Below, piece by piece: positions 48,723 to 57,397 of a stretch of 64,000 nt of DNA. This stretch comes from Oscillospiraceae bacterium (GTDB taxonomy: Bacteria; Bacillota; Clostridia; UMGS1840): positions 62,001-126,000 of the forward strand of contig SVKD01000005.1 of NCBI GenBank assembly GCA_015068645.1. Reading direction: 5' to 3'. The notes beneath the pieces were generated by a model. It ran no database searches. It had not been told where the DNA came from and was given only the letters and a program-made list of their open reading frames with translations. A program made the position numbers and the translations under genes. Positions within the stretch are counted from its first letter, which is position 1, and each line of letters opens with the position of its first letter.

Positions 48723-49661
48723 TTAAACAGCGGGAGTAAACAGAAACTCTGTTACCGATGCCGCAGGATAGAACATTGTTCCGTTGATATAGGTTAAAAC
48801 CAGATTACCGTCTACTACATCCCAATAATAAATGCCGTCCACATCGGTGTGAAGACCTGTTACTTCCGGCATTTTAGAATCTACGGTCTCTCCGCCAAGT
48901 TCCAGACGCAATCTCTGATCAGACAATATTAACCAGTTTCCTGTGTAAGCACCACTCACAGTTTCAGAGGCAAAAGAAAGCTCGACACAACTGTCGGAAG
49001 AAACTGACAAATTCAACTGATAGGTTTCACCGTTAGCTTCCGCAACAGTAGCTGTCCAGTTTCCGCAAAAATCCCATTGAACAGAGGAATCTAATCCGTT
49101 GAATTGGGGCATCAGTTCATAAGGAGTAAATTCAAAAATCAATTGCTCGGAATTATCCAGTATGCCGTTCTCTAAAGAAAGACTGGGACTATATTCCACA
49201 GAAACATCACCTTTTTTAGCTACAACCATCAGGTTCGACATAATATCACTGATATTTCCGCGAATTAAAATGGGTTTCCCGTCATCTTTTGACAAAAGCT
49301 CTTCTGTTTTTTTCAATTGAGTTGCCTTCTCATTCATTTCCGCTTGATAAACGCTAATTGAAACATCACTGTTCGCCGGAACCACACAGTAAAGTTCTGA
49401 GCCTTCATTTTCAACAAAATGAGATTTTTTAATTTCTTTGATAAAGGAATATACCTTGATAAATTCTTGTGATTCAACGTAAGCTTTTACAGCTTTGAAA
49501 TCTCCATCCACAGCTCCAAGGTAAGCCACACCAAACAACTTATCAGTAGCTTGAACCTGTTCCTTGATATTGTCCAGAGAGGGATCTTCTTCAGTAGCAC
49601 CGCAGGATGTCAACAATAATAAGCTCAACAAGATGCAAAACAGTTTTTTCAAATTCTTCAT
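48723..49661 (-). CDS. Lipoprotein of unknown function (312 aa)
   Basis: The lipobox is LLLLTSCGA with Cys20. The first 150 mature residues are mixed helix and strand with a Lys-rich helix. The C-terminal 110 residues read as a small beta-barrel, with DFCGNWTATVAEANGETYQL, GAYTGNWLILSDQ and YYWDVVDGNLVLTY, resembling the lipocalin-like domains seen in clostridial lipoproteins. No active site is evident. AGGAG lies 9 bp before the start. It stands alone between two terminators. Confidence 0.65.
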   Translation of the reverse strand: MKNLKKLFCILLSLLLLTSCGATEEDPSLDNIKEQVQATDKLFGVAYLGAVDGDFKAVKAYVESQEFIKVYSFIKEIKKSHFVENEGSELYCVVPANSDVSISVYQAEMNEKATQLKKTEELLSKDDGKPILIRGNISDIMSNLMVVAKKGDVSVEYSPSLSLENGILDNSEQLIFEFTPYELMPQFNGLDSSVQWDFCGNWTATVAEANGETYQLNLSVSSDSCVELSFASETVSGAYTGNWLILSDQRLRLELGGETVDSKMPEVTGLHTDVDGIYYWDVVDGNLVLTYINGTMFYPAASVTEFLFTPAV

Positions 49662-49737
49662 AAGAAATTTCTCCTTTTTTCTTGTTCGTAAGACATTATA
49701 TCACAAAAGTTATCATTTGTAAAGATTTTCTTTCCAT

Positions 49738-49769
49738 AAAAAACGGTACCCTTTCGGATACCGTTTTTT
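49738..49769 (-). terminator. Terminator of the GH89 gene
   Basis: AAAAAACGGTA and TACCGTTTTTT pair around CCCTTTCGGA, 10 bp after the stop at 49779. Confidence 0.85.
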
Positions 49770-49778
49770 CCGTTACTC

Positions 49779-51962
49779 TTAATATTTTTTCCAGAATTTC
49801 ATAGACGCTTCACAAGCTTTTCTCAAATCACCGGAAGGTTTGGTCCGATAATTTTCGGTAGACAAGGTGAACACGTAATCCTGTTCGGTAAAGCTGATGT
49901 TGGGTTCTAATCCCTGATGTTCTCTACCGAAATGTAAGGATAACCAGGTGAAGTAAGCCATCCAACGTTTTTTATAGTAACCGGAGAGCATACCGTCATA
50001 TTCACGGAATGCATAGTCTCTCAAACGGAAACGTCCGGGTTTACCACACCAGAGTGTCATCATATTCTTCACGTTATATTCAAAAATTCTCTTTTCGGTA
50101 TCGTTTCTGCCGTAGTCTCTTGCACGCTGAATCCAAGCACCCAATAAGGTGTGTTCATTGGTACGAACAACTGCTTCCTGCAGGTCATAAAGTTTTAAGA
50201 AACGACGTGCTTCTTTTTCAAACTGTGCGCGTTTACCGCCTTTGTATGCGTTTTTCATTGCTTCAATGATGTCCCAACCATAGTCAGCATTTGCCTGACG
50301 GCACAGTTCCATCAAATCGAAACGATAACATTCGTTGTCTTTTAATTTGTCGTATTCTTTTAACATCAAAGCAGTTGCTTCCTGCAGAATTTCGATGGGA
50401 TACGGGCTTCCGCCACGGGATTCAAACCAACCAACAGTACGAACATTGATGTTGGGGCAAGTACACAAGGAAGAAGATTTACTTGCATTGTATGCAAATC
50501 CTTTCCACAGAGTGTAGATATTATCAATTACCAAATCGTATGCTTTTTTGATGTTTTCGTTGTAGTAACCGTATCTTGCCACAAAGAATTTTTCAACAAA
50601 ATCGTTCTGCTTCATGGGTTTTTCACGGATGGTGTTGGAAGCTAACACATCATAGATAATTTCGTCGGTTTCAATTCCTTCCATCGCCATACCGATACCA
50701 ACCATCATATCGTTTAAGGAACCGGGCTGCTGCAATTCAAAGGGCTGATTCAAAAATTCGGGAATGTTACCGGTGAAACGCTGAACACCACCGAAGTTAC
50801 CAATCTGCATATACATATACGGATAGTCGCCAAACAGCTCTTTTGCTGTGTTAACAACACGGTCACCGGACAGAAGACCAATTAACACTTCTTCGTGTTT
50901 TAACACGTTTAACAGTTCCTGTCTCGGATTACCAACCCAACCCTGATAGAACCAAACATTACCGTCGGAATATTTTTTCATAGTTTCGATATTGGTTTTG
51001 GAATATTCCGCAATATCAATACCATCAGTAATACCGCCTTCATGGAAGGGGTCACCGCCGAAGTAATGAATTTCGCCAAAATGTTCTTTGGATTTTCTGT
51101 AATAGATTTCCGCCATTCTGTCATATAAGGGGTCATGCACATCAATCAACGGAGGACGGTCTCCTTTTTGTGCCAGATTCCAGGTACCCTGTGCATAAAT
51201 TTTTGCTTCGGGATATTTATCGCAAATGTTGTTAGGCACTTTTCCGTAGAATGCGGGACGGATGACATCACCGCCAAAATCACGCAAACGTTCGGTCATT
51301 TTGTTTGCCAGCATTTTCTGGTCTTCATACCACCATTTGGGGATATCACCGCCAAATTCGCTGATGTTCCCCATAATCTGCCAGGGCAACATCCCTGCGC
51401 CACAGATATCGTCATTGGCTTCTGTTTCGGTATAGCCGATTTCCATCAGCATATCTCTCCACACGATTTCATGACCTAACTGGTTTAATACCAGGTTGAT
51501 CCCTGCCAAAAGCATCCAGTCAATCAATTTTTCATACTGTTCCCATTTCCAATAAATGCAGGTGTAAACATAGGTACAGTAGTTCATAAAGTAACGGTAT
51601 AAAAATACCGATTTATTTTCAATCACTTCTCCAACTACCGGAGGTTTTTTCGGTAAACCTTTCACATCCTGAGTAATAGGACCGTAAAACACGTGACATT
51701 TTTCTTTCAGATATGTATTGAACGCAACGGCAGCCGCAACCCCGGAGGTTGCTTCGATGACAACTTTGTCATCTTTATCGTACATTTTATATTGGTCCAT
51801 ACCGGTTTTTTCTTCTGCAATCTGTTTGATTACAAATGTATTGCGGTATGTTTTGGATCCGGTTACACGCTCAATTAAATCCAGCACTGCTTGTTCTTTC
51901 AAGGTAGTGCCGAGGTTTTGCTTTTTAACTTTTGCAATTTTGTCGAAAACTTTCTTATCCAT
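49779..51962 (-). CDS. Alpha-N-acetylglucosaminidase (GH89 family)
   Basis: The 727-aa protein has the NAGLU three-domain layout. The N-terminal domain has ATSGVAAAVAFNTYLKEKCH. The catalytic barrel has the phrases RYFMNYCTYVYTCIYWKWEQ, NLVLNQLGHEIVW, FGGDPFHEGG (catalytic acid region) and WFYQGWVGNPRQ. An all-helical C-terminal domain follows. GH89 enzymes release terminal alpha-linked GlcNAc, for instance from mucin O-glycans or heparan fragments. There is no signal peptide, so it would act in the cytoplasm on imported oligosaccharides, unlike secreted relatives in mucin degraders. No sugar transporter gene is in the window. An AGAGGTAC site precedes the start. Confidence 0.93.
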   Translation of the reverse strand: MDKKVFDKIAKVKKQNLGTTLKEQAVLDLIERVTGSKTYRNTFVIKQIAEEKTGMDQYKMYDKDDKVVIEATSGVAAAVAFNTYLKEKCHVFYGPITQDVKGLPKKPPVVGEVIENKSVFLYRYFMNYCTYVYTCIYWKWEQYEKLIDWMLLAGINLVLNQLGHEIVWRDMLMEIGYTETEANDDICGAGMLPWQIMGNISEFGGDIPKWWYEDQKMLANKMTERLRDFGGDVIRPAFYGKVPNNICDKYPEAKIYAQGTWNLAQKGDRPPLIDVHDPLYDRMAEIYYRKSKEHFGEIHYFGGDPFHEGGITDGIDIAEYSKTNIETMKKYSDGNVWFYQGWVGNPRQELLNVLKHEEVLIGLLSGDRVVNTAKELFGDYPYMYMQIGNFGGVQRFTGNIPEFLNQPFELQQPGSLNDMMVGIGMAMEGIETDEIIYDVLASNTIREKPMKQNDFVEKFFVARYGYYNENIKKAYDLVIDNIYTLWKGFAYNASKSSSLCTCPNINVRTVGWFESRGGSPYPIEILQEATALMLKEYDKLKDNECYRFDLMELCRQANADYGWDIIEAMKNAYKGGKRAQFEKEARRFLKLYDLQEAVVRTNEHTLLGAWIQRARDYGRNDTEKRIFEYNVKNMMTLWCGKPGRFRLRDYAFREYDGMLSGYYKKRWMAYFTWLSLHFGREHQGLEPNISFTEQDYVFTLSTENYRTKPSGDLRKACEASMKFWKKY

Positions 51963-52082
51963 AAAAAGTACCTCTCTTTGTCCTTTTTGTTTTTTGTAAA
52001 GGACATATTTTCCAGTAATAGTATAATATATTATTCGTGTTTTTTCAACCCGAAAATGTGCTTTTACAAGTCAAAATATCTG

Positions 52083-53009
52083 CTAAAATACCCCTGCTGA
52101 TAAATACCGTTCCCCCGTATCAGGAAAGAGCACAACAATATTTTTGCCACGATATTCTTCCCGCTTTGCAATTTGTACTGCACCACAGAGTGCCGCACCG
52201 GAAGAAATGCCTGCTAAAAAACCTTCTGTTTGTCCTAATTCTTTGGCAAACAAATAAGCATCCTCATTAGATATAGTGATGATTTCGTCGTAAATATCGG
52301 TATCCAATGCATCAGGAATAAAGCCTGCACCAATTCCCTGAATTTTATGAGCACCACTTTTACCACCTGATAACACGGGAGAAGATGCCGGTTCTACCCC
52401 AATGATTTTTACTTGGGGATTATTTTCACGCAAATACTTTCCTGCTCCGCTTAACGTACCACCTGTACCCACACCTGCCACAAACACATCTACCTTACCG
52501 TCTAAATCACGCCAAATTTCAGGACCTGTGGTTTCATAGTGAGCCAAAGGGTTTGATGGATTGGAAAATTGGTCGGGAATAAAACTATTCGGAAATTCAT
52601 TTGCAAGCTCCTTGGCTTTGGCAATGGAACCTGCCATACCAAGGGAACCGTCTGTCAACACCAATTCGCCTCCATAAGCTTTCATCAGCATTTTGCGTTC
52701 TTCCGACATGGTTTCGGGCATTACGATAATGGTGCGATAACCTTTTTGAGATGCAATCATGCAAAGACCGATTCCGGTATTTCCGCTGGTGGGTTCAATG
52801 ATTACGGAGCCTTGTTTCAGTTCCCCTGCTTTTTCGGCGTCTTCAATCATCTTTTTTGCCACACGGTCTTTGGCTGATCCGCCGGGATTAAAAGCTTCCA
52901 ACTTGGCATAAATAGAAGCACAAAGTCCTTTTGTGTATTCTATTTTTTGTAATCGTAAAAGAGGGGTATTCCCTACCAGTTCTACTACTGAATTATAAAT
53001 TTTGGGCAT
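52083..53009 (-). CDS. cysK: Cysteine synthase A
   Basis: The 308-aa PLP enzyme makes cysteine from O-acetylserine and sulfide. Visible motifs are ELVGNTPLLRL, LEAFNPGGSAKDRVAKKM (the lysine before DR is the PLP lysine), EPTSGNTGIGLCMIA, GVGTGGTLSGAGKYL (phosphate loop), and GISSGAAL at the C-terminus. The length fits CysK. ATG 53009 is chosen because AAGGAG lies 8 bp upstream; the GTG at 53015 is too close to that site. No cysE or regulator is adjacent. Confidence 0.96.
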   Translation of the reverse strand: MPKIYNSVVELVGNTPLLRLQKIEYTKGLCASIYAKLEAFNPGGSAKDRVAKKMIEDAEKAGELKQGSVIIEPTSGNTGIGLCMIASQKGYRTIIVMPETMSEERKMLMKAYGGELVLTDGSLGMAGSIAKAKELANEFPNSFIPDQFSNPSNPLAHYETTGPEIWRDLDGKVDVFVAGVGTGGTLSGAGKYLRENNPQVKIIGVEPASSPVLSGGKSGAHKIQGIGAGFIPDALDTDIYDEIITISNEDAYLFAKELGQTEGFLAGISSGAALCGAVQIAKREEYRGKNIVVLFPDTGERYLSAGVF

Positions 53010-53203
53010 AGACACTTCTCCTTTTTGAAAGGAATTTCAAATTCTTTTTTAGTATAGCATAGTCTTCCCAAAATTTCAATAAAAACATACAAATCCATTA
53101 ACCCAAAAATCATTTTTCAAATCAAAAATATACACAAAATAACAAAACATAATTGGTGTTTTGGATGAATTTGGGATTTTTCCGAGATTTTCCACAATAG
53201 ATA

Positions 53204-53233
53204 TTGACAAAATCTGTGGTTTGGTGCTACAAT
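53204..53233 (+). promoter_or_regulatory. fhs promoter
   Basis: TTGACA (53204-53209) and TACAAT (53228-53233), 18 bp apart. Confidence 0.8.
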
Positions 53234-53243
53234 AATATTTAAT

Positions 53244-53314
53244 ATGGGATTTATGTCCGAATAGCTTTATTCAGTTTAGTTTGACCTGTTAACAATCGGT
53301 CATCTTCGTCCCAT
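53244..53314 (+). promoter_or_regulatory. Structured leader of fhs (three-way junction)
   Basis: ATGGGA (53244-53249) pairs with TCCCAT (53309-53314). Inside it, GAATA/TATTC (53259-53272) and TGACC/GGTCA (53282-53302) form two hairpins. The structure starts about 10 bases after the promoter and ends about 30 bases before the start codon. It does not show the conserved parts of the ZTP or tetrahydrofolate riboswitches that I know. It could be a regulatory RNA or a chance fold. Confidence 0.45.
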
Positions 53315-53346
53315 CAATACATAAAAAAACAGGAAGGTGCATGAAA

Positions 53347-55014
53347 ATGTTAACAGACATCGAAATTGCTCAGAAAGCTACGATGAAACCCATTACCGAA
53401 ATTGCCAAACAACTCGGCATTACAGAAGACGATTTGGAATGTTACGGCAAATATAAAGCCAAAATTTCTTTCGATTTTATCGAAAAACAAAAAGATAAAA
53501 AAGACGGAAAACTGATTTTGGTAACCGCTATCAATCCCACTCCTGCGGGAGAAGGAAAAACCACTACTTCCGTTGGTCTTGGACAAGCATTTAAAAGATT
53601 AGAAAAAAATGCTATTATTGCTCTGCGTGAACCCTCTTTGGGACCCGTGTTCGGTGTAAAAGGCGGTGCTGCAGGAGGCGGCTATGCTCAGGTAGTTCCC
53701 ATGGAAGATATCAATATGCATTTTACCGGTGACTTCCACGCCATCGGTGCAGCAAATAACCTGCTGTGTGCAGCGGTGGACAACCACTTACATCAGGGAA
53801 ATGCTTTGGGAATCCATCCTAAGAAAATTCTCATTAAACGTGTGGTAGATATGAATGACCGTGCTCTTCGTAATACCGTCATCGGTTTAGGTGGCGAAGT
53901 GGATGGCGTAACCCGTGAAGATGGGTTCTCCATCACCGTTGCCAGCGAAATTATGGCAATTTTCTGTTTGGCTGAAGATATTACTGACTTAAAAAATAAA
54001 CTTTCCGAAATTGTAATCGGATACAACTATCAGAACCAGCCTGTAAAGGTAAAAGATCTGAAAGTAGAAGGTGCTTTAACCGCCCTGTTAAAAGATGCGA
54101 TTAAACCCAACCTGGTGCAGACTTTAGAAAACTCCCCCTGCCTGATTCACGGTGGACCTTTTGCTAATATTGCTCACGGTTGCAACAGTTTAATTGCCAC
54201 CAAATTAGCGTTAAAAATGGCTGATTACACCATTACCGAAGCAGGATTCGGTGCAGATTTGGGTGCTGAAAAATTCTTAGATATCAAATGCAGAAAAGCA
54301 GGATTAAAACCGGATTGTGTGGTAATCGTTGCTACTGTTCGTGCCTTAAAATATAATGGTGGCGTGGCAAAAGCAGACTTAAAAGCAGAAAACTTAGAAG
54401 CTTTGAAAAAAGGTATTGTAAACTTAGAACGTCATATTGCCAACATGAGAAAATTCGGTTTAAAAACCGTGGTTGCTATCAATTCCTTTGATACCGATAC
54501 TCCGGCAGAATTTGAAATTATCGAAGAATGTTGCAAAAAGTACGACACCAAATGTGTTCGCAGTGAAGTGTTTGCAAAAGGCGGCGAAGGCGGCATTGAC
54601 TTAGCAAATGCTGTAATCGAAACCTGCGAAGGGGAATCCTCCTTCCACCCCATTTATGATCTGGAGTTATCTGTGGAAGATAAAATCAGAACCATTGCTA
54701 AAGAAATCTATGGTGCAAAAGATATTATTATCACCAAACAGGCTGAAAAAGCCATCCAGACCTTAAAAGATAACGGATACGGCAATCTGCCCGTTTGTAT
54801 GGCGAAAACTCAGTATTCATTCTCAGACGACCCCACGCAGTTGGGTGCTCCCTCCGGTTTTGATTTAACTATTTCCGAAGTACGCTTATCTGCAGGGGCA
54901 GGATTTATCGTGGTATTAACCGGTAAAATTATGACGATGCCGGGGCTACCCAAAGTTCCTGCCTATGAAAAAATTGACGTGGACGAAAACGGCAATATCA
55001 CCGGTTTATTTTAA
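53347..55014 (+). CDS. fhs: Formate-tetrahydrofolate ligase
   Basis: The 555-aa enzyme joins formate to tetrahydrofolate with ATP, the entry of formate into one-carbon metabolism and the methyl branch of the acetyl-CoA pathway in acetogens. The P-loop [18 protein letters not shown] lies near 65-82. [20 protein letters not shown] near 97-116 and [14 protein letters not shown] near 268-281 are family hallmarks, and the length is typical. ATG 53347 is 9 bp after AGGAAGG and is preferred to ATG 53341, which is only 3 bp away. No other one-carbon gene is adjacent, so the role (purine synthesis or acetogenesis) is open. Confidence 0.97.
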   Translation: MLTDIEIAQKATMKPITEIAKQLGITEDDLECYGKYKAKISFDFIEKQKDKKDGKLILVTAINPTPAGEGKTTTSVGLGQAFKRLEKNAIIALREPSLGPVFGVKGGAAGGGYAQVVPMEDINMHFTGDFHAIGAANNLLCAAVDNHLHQGNALGIHPKKILIKRVVDMNDRALRNTVIGLGGEVDGVTREDGFSITVASEIMAIFCLAEDITDLKNKLSEIVIGYNYQNQPVKVKDLKVEGALTALLKDAIKPNLVQTLENSPCLIHGGPFANIAHGCNSLIATKLALKMADYTITEAGFGADLGAEKFLDIKCRKAGLKPDCVVIVATVRALKYNGGVAKADLKAENLEALKKGIVNLERHIANMRKFGLKTVVAINSFDTDTPAEFEIIEECCKKYDTKCVRSEVFAKGGEGGIDLANAVIETCEGESSFHPIYDLELSVEDKIRTIAKEIYGAKDIIITKQAEKAIQTLKDNGYGNLPVCMAKTQYSFSDDPTQLGAPSGFDLTISEVRLSAGAGFIVVLTGKIMTMPGLPKVPAYEKIDVDENGNITGLF

Positions 55015-55056
55015 TTTTTTTAATCTTCACTCATAAAAAGGAGAACTTTTGAAACG

Positions 55057-55476
55057 ATGCAGGTTTACACTCATTCCTATGAAGAAACTGTTCAGTTTGC
55101 AGCGGAATTTGCAAAAACTTTAAAACCCGGTCAGATTATTCTGTTAGAAGGTGATTTGGGTGCAGGAAAAACATCCTTTGTAAACGGGCTCCTTTTTGCA
55201 CTTGGATTTTCGTCGGGAGGTTGCAGTCCCACCTTTACGTTAGTGAATGAATATCCCACCAATCCGCCTATCAATCACTTTGATTTATATCGGATTTCCT
55301 CAGAAGATGAGCTATATGAGATGGGGTTTTCCGAATACTTAGAATCCGGCAGAGTGAATATTATTGAGTGGCCTCAGGTGGCGGCGGACATTTTAAAGGA
55401 TTATCCTGTAACACGCCTTACCATTCAACATACCGACCGGGAAGATGAGAGGATTATTACCATTGAAGAATTATAA
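55057..55476 (+). CDS. tsaE: tRNA threonylcarbamoyladenosine biosynthesis ATPase TsaE
   Basis: The 139-aa protein has the Walker A loop GDLGAGKTS at 32-40, and the phrases GCSPTFTLVNEYP, FDLYRI and VNIIEWPQVA that define TsaE. With TsaB, TsaC and TsaD it builds the t6A modification at position 37 of ANN-decoding tRNAs. An AAGGAG site lies 11 bp upstream. It overlaps tsaB by 32 bp. Confidence 0.95.
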   Translation: MQVYTHSYEETVQFAAEFAKTLKPGQIILLEGDLGAGKTSFVNGLLFALGFSSGGCSPTFTLVNEYPTNPPINHFDLYRISSEDELYEMGFSEYLESGRVNIIEWPQVAADILKDYPVTRLTIQHTDREDERIITIEEL

Positions 55477-56170
55477 ATTACTTGCGGCAGACACTTCTGC
55501 CAAAACTGCAACAGTTGCTCTTTTTGAAAACGAAGTAATGCTTGCAGAATACACTCAGAATATCGGTTTAACACATTCCGAAGGTTTTTTGCCGTTGGTG
55601 GAGGAAGTGCTTGTGGCAACCAAAAAAGATCTTTCCGAGATTGACTATTTTGCCATTACCAACGGGCCCGGTTCCTTTACAGGATTAAGAATCGGTGTTT
55701 CCACCGTAAAAGGTTTAGCACATGCTGTGAACAAGCCGTTGGTAGAAATATCCACACTGGATGCATTGGCAGAAAATATTCCGCATTTTTCCGGATATGT
55801 GTGCCCGATTTTAGATGCAAGACGTCAAGAAGTGTATGCAGCAGTCTATAAGAACGGAGAGAAAATCTTAGCAGATACTCCCCTGCCCTTAACGGAATTA
55901 TTTTCATTTTTAAAAGAGCGTCGGGGAAAAGTAATGTTTTTGGGAGATGCTGCAGTAAATTATCGGGATGTTATCCAAAAAGCGTTAAAAGATAAAGCTG
56001 TATTTGCACCTGCACATCTGACTTTGCAAAGAGCGTCCTCTGTTGGAATTGCGGCAGCAAAACAAATCAAAGCAGAAAACACAGTTTCTTATTCCGATAT
56101 TTCTATCCGTTATTTAAAAGCATCTCAACCCGAACAACAACTTTTCAATAAACAAAACAAAGAAAAATAA
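55445..56170 (+). CDS. tsaB: tRNA threonylcarbamoyladenosine biosynthesis protein TsaB
   Basis: The 241-aa ASKHA-fold protein has LAADTSAKTATVALFE at the N-terminus, GLTHSEGFLPLVEEVL near 37 and NGPGSFTGLRIGVSTVKGLA near 71-90, all typical of TsaB. It is the scaffold partner of TsaD. The ATG at 55445 overlaps tsaE by 32 bp; the TTG at 55463, preceded by GAGAGGA, is an equally possible start that would give MKNYKLLAADTS. A terminator follows; the usual third gene, rimI, is absent. Confidence 0.94.
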   Translation: MRGLLPLKNYKLLAADTSAKTATVALFENEVMLAEYTQNIGLTHSEGFLPLVEEVLVATKKDLSEIDYFAITNGPGSFTGLRIGVSTVKGLAHAVNKPLVEISTLDALAENIPHFSGYVCPILDARRQEVYAAVYKNGEKILADTPLPLTELFSFLKERRGKVMFLGDAAVNYRDVIQKALKDKAVFAPAHLTLQRASSVGIAAAKQIKAENTVSYSDISIRYLKASQPEQQLFNKQNKEK

Positions 56171-56176
56171 TTTACC

Positions 56177-56216
56177 AAAACACCTTTGCTTCCTCAGTGA
56201 AACAAAGGTGTTTTTT
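56177..56216 (+). terminator. Terminator of tsaE-tsaB
   Basis: AAAACACCTTTG and CAAAGGTGTTTT pair around CTTCCTCAGTGAAA, followed by T. Confidence 0.85.
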
Positions 56217-56296
56217 CGCATTTTGGCAAAAAACATCATTCAAAATTGAATTTTTTCATAAAAAAGAAATTTTTTCAAAATTTTATCAAAAAATAC

Positions 56297-56325
56297 TTGA
56301 CAATTTGTTTCATGTTTGCTATAAT
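56297..56325 (+). promoter_or_regulatory. Promoter of the tRNA operon
   Basis: TTGACA (56297-56302) and TATAAT (56320-56325), 17 bp apart, 35 bp before tRNA-Met. Confidence 0.9.
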
Positions 56326-56360
56326 ATCATCCGTTGACGATAAAAGTCAATCCACTATGT

Positions 56361-56437
56361 GGCGGTATAGCTCAGCTGGCTAGAGCATGCGGTTCATACC
56401 CGCAGTGTCGATGGTTCAAGTCCGTCTACCGCTACCA
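56361..56437 (+). tRNA. tRNA-Met (CAT), elongator
   Basis: Acceptor GGCGGTA pairs with TACCGCT, D-arm GCTC...GAGC, anticodon stem TGCGG/CCGCA with loop TTCATAC, T-arm with GGTTCAAGTCC, and an encoded CCA. The acceptor is fully paired and the anticodon stem lacks the three G-C pairs of initiator tRNA. A tRNA-Ile read by lysidine-modified CAT is the less likely alternative. Confidence 0.93.
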
Positions 56438-56440
56438 CAT

Positions 56441-56516
56441 GGGAGCATAGCTCAGCTGGGAGAGCATCTGCCTTACAAGCAGAGGGTCATAGGTTCGAGC
56501 CCTATTGTTCCCACCA
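56441..56516 (+). tRNA. tRNA-Val (TAC)
   Basis: Acceptor GGGAGCA pairs with TGTTCCC, anticodon stem TCTGC/GCAGA with loop CTTACAA (anticodon TAC), T-loop GGTTCGAGCC, encoded CCA. It is 3 bp from tRNA-Met and shares its promoter. Confidence 0.95.
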
Positions 56517-56551
56517 AAAAGCCGCACACGGATGTGTGTGGCTTTTTCTTT
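56516..56551 (+). terminator. Terminator of the tRNA operon
   Basis: AAAAGCCGCACAC and GTGTGTGGCTTTT pair around GGAT, followed by T. Confidence 0.9.
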
Positions 56552-56649
56552 TGCTCACCATAATGTTGTCTAATGTTCATTTTGATGAACCAATCCGGAA
56601 AAATTTATTTCTTTTTTCATAAAAAACTTGATTTTTTTAATAAAAACTC

Positions 56650-56678
56650 TTTACAAATAAGAATTTATATGTTATAAT
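56650..56678 (+). promoter_or_regulatory. rpsO promoter
   Basis: TTTACA (56650-56655) and TATAAT (56673-56678), 17 bp apart. Confidence 0.8.
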
Positions 56679-56685
56679 AGCAAAG

Positions 56686-56800
56686 CTGTTAACTGAGTTT
56701 TCGGGAAAACGCCAACGAAACGCTTGGCACATCCTTGGCCCATTACTCGGGAACAAGTAAATAAAAATGCCATAAAATTGGCGAAGAAAAGGAGATTTCA
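56686..56800 (+). promoter_or_regulatory. rpsO leader with hairpins, possible S15 autoregulation
   Basis: The 120-base leader contains GTTTT/AAAAC around CGGG (56697-56710) and GCCAA/TTGGC around CGAAACGC (56711-56728), then ribosome binding site AAAGGAG near 56788. S15 represses its own translation through leader structures in many bacteria, but these structures differ between groups and this one is not matched to a known class. Confidence 0.45.
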
Positions 56801-56802
56801 CC

Positions 56803-57066
56803 ATGTTAAAAGAAGTGAAACAGAATTTAATCACTACCTACAAAAACCACGAAACCGATACCGGTTCTCCGGAAGTTCAGATTGCTCTTCTGACCGAAAG
56901 AATCAATCACTTAAACGAACACTTAAAATTAAACCACAAAGACCATCATTCCAGAAGAGGTCTGTTGAAAATGGTTGGTAAAAGAAAAGGCTTACTGGCT
57001 TATTTAATGAAAAAAGACATCAACCGTTACAGAGCAATCATCGAAAAATTAGGTTTAAGAAAGTAA
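56803..57066 (+). CDS. rpsO: 30S ribosomal protein S15
   Basis: The 87-aa protein has the S15 pattern [20 protein letters not shown] near 23-42, then [20 protein letters not shown] near 44-64, and ends in the basic [11 protein letters not shown] tail. It binds 16S rRNA at the helix 20-22 junction early in 30S assembly. It stands before pnp, the usual rpsO-pnp order, but here a terminator lies between them. Confidence 0.98.
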   Translation: MLKEVKQNLITTYKNHETDTGSPEVQIALLTERINHLNEHLKLNHKDHHSRRGLLKMVGKRKGLLAYLMKKDINRYRAIIEKLGLRK

Positions 57067-57125
57067 TTTTCTCGGTAAAGTTCTTGCTTGCCGGAATTAC
57101 TTTTAAAGTCATTCTAAAAAACAAG

Positions 57126-57162
57126 CGGCAAGCTGATTATTTTTGTCAGCTTGCCGTTTTTT
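57126..57162 (+). terminator. Terminator between rpsO and pnp
   Basis: CGGCAAGCTGA and TCAGCTTGCCG pair around TTATTTTTG, followed by TTTTTT. The remaining 235 bp before pnp are A/T-rich; I found no confident promoter there. Confidence 0.9.
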
Positions 57163-57397
57163 CATTCTAAAAAACAAAATATTTATCATATAAAAAAGAG
57201 AGGACAAGCTAAGGTTATAGCAATTGAAAAGGTTTTTTTAATATTTAGATTTGTAAGGAATTTTGCTTTTAAAAAGTATTTTTTCAAAAAAAGTAAAAAA
57301 GAAAATCCGTATGATTTCGAATATTAAAAATATCTTTTCAAGTGCTAAAGCCAAAGCGACCCTTTCTCTAAAACAAAAGAAAAGGAGATTTAAAATT

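Noticed and set aside
53244-53314. A ZTP or tetrahydrofolate riboswitch before fhs
   Set aside because: The conserved CCGCC/GGGC-type core of the ZTP motif and the long conserved loops of the tetrahydrofolate motif are absent.
57263-57397. An N-terminal extension of PNPase by 45 residues
   Set aside because: PNPase normally begins at MFxTFE; the extension is Lys-rich and A/T-rich, and the good ribosome binding site lies directly before ATG 57398.
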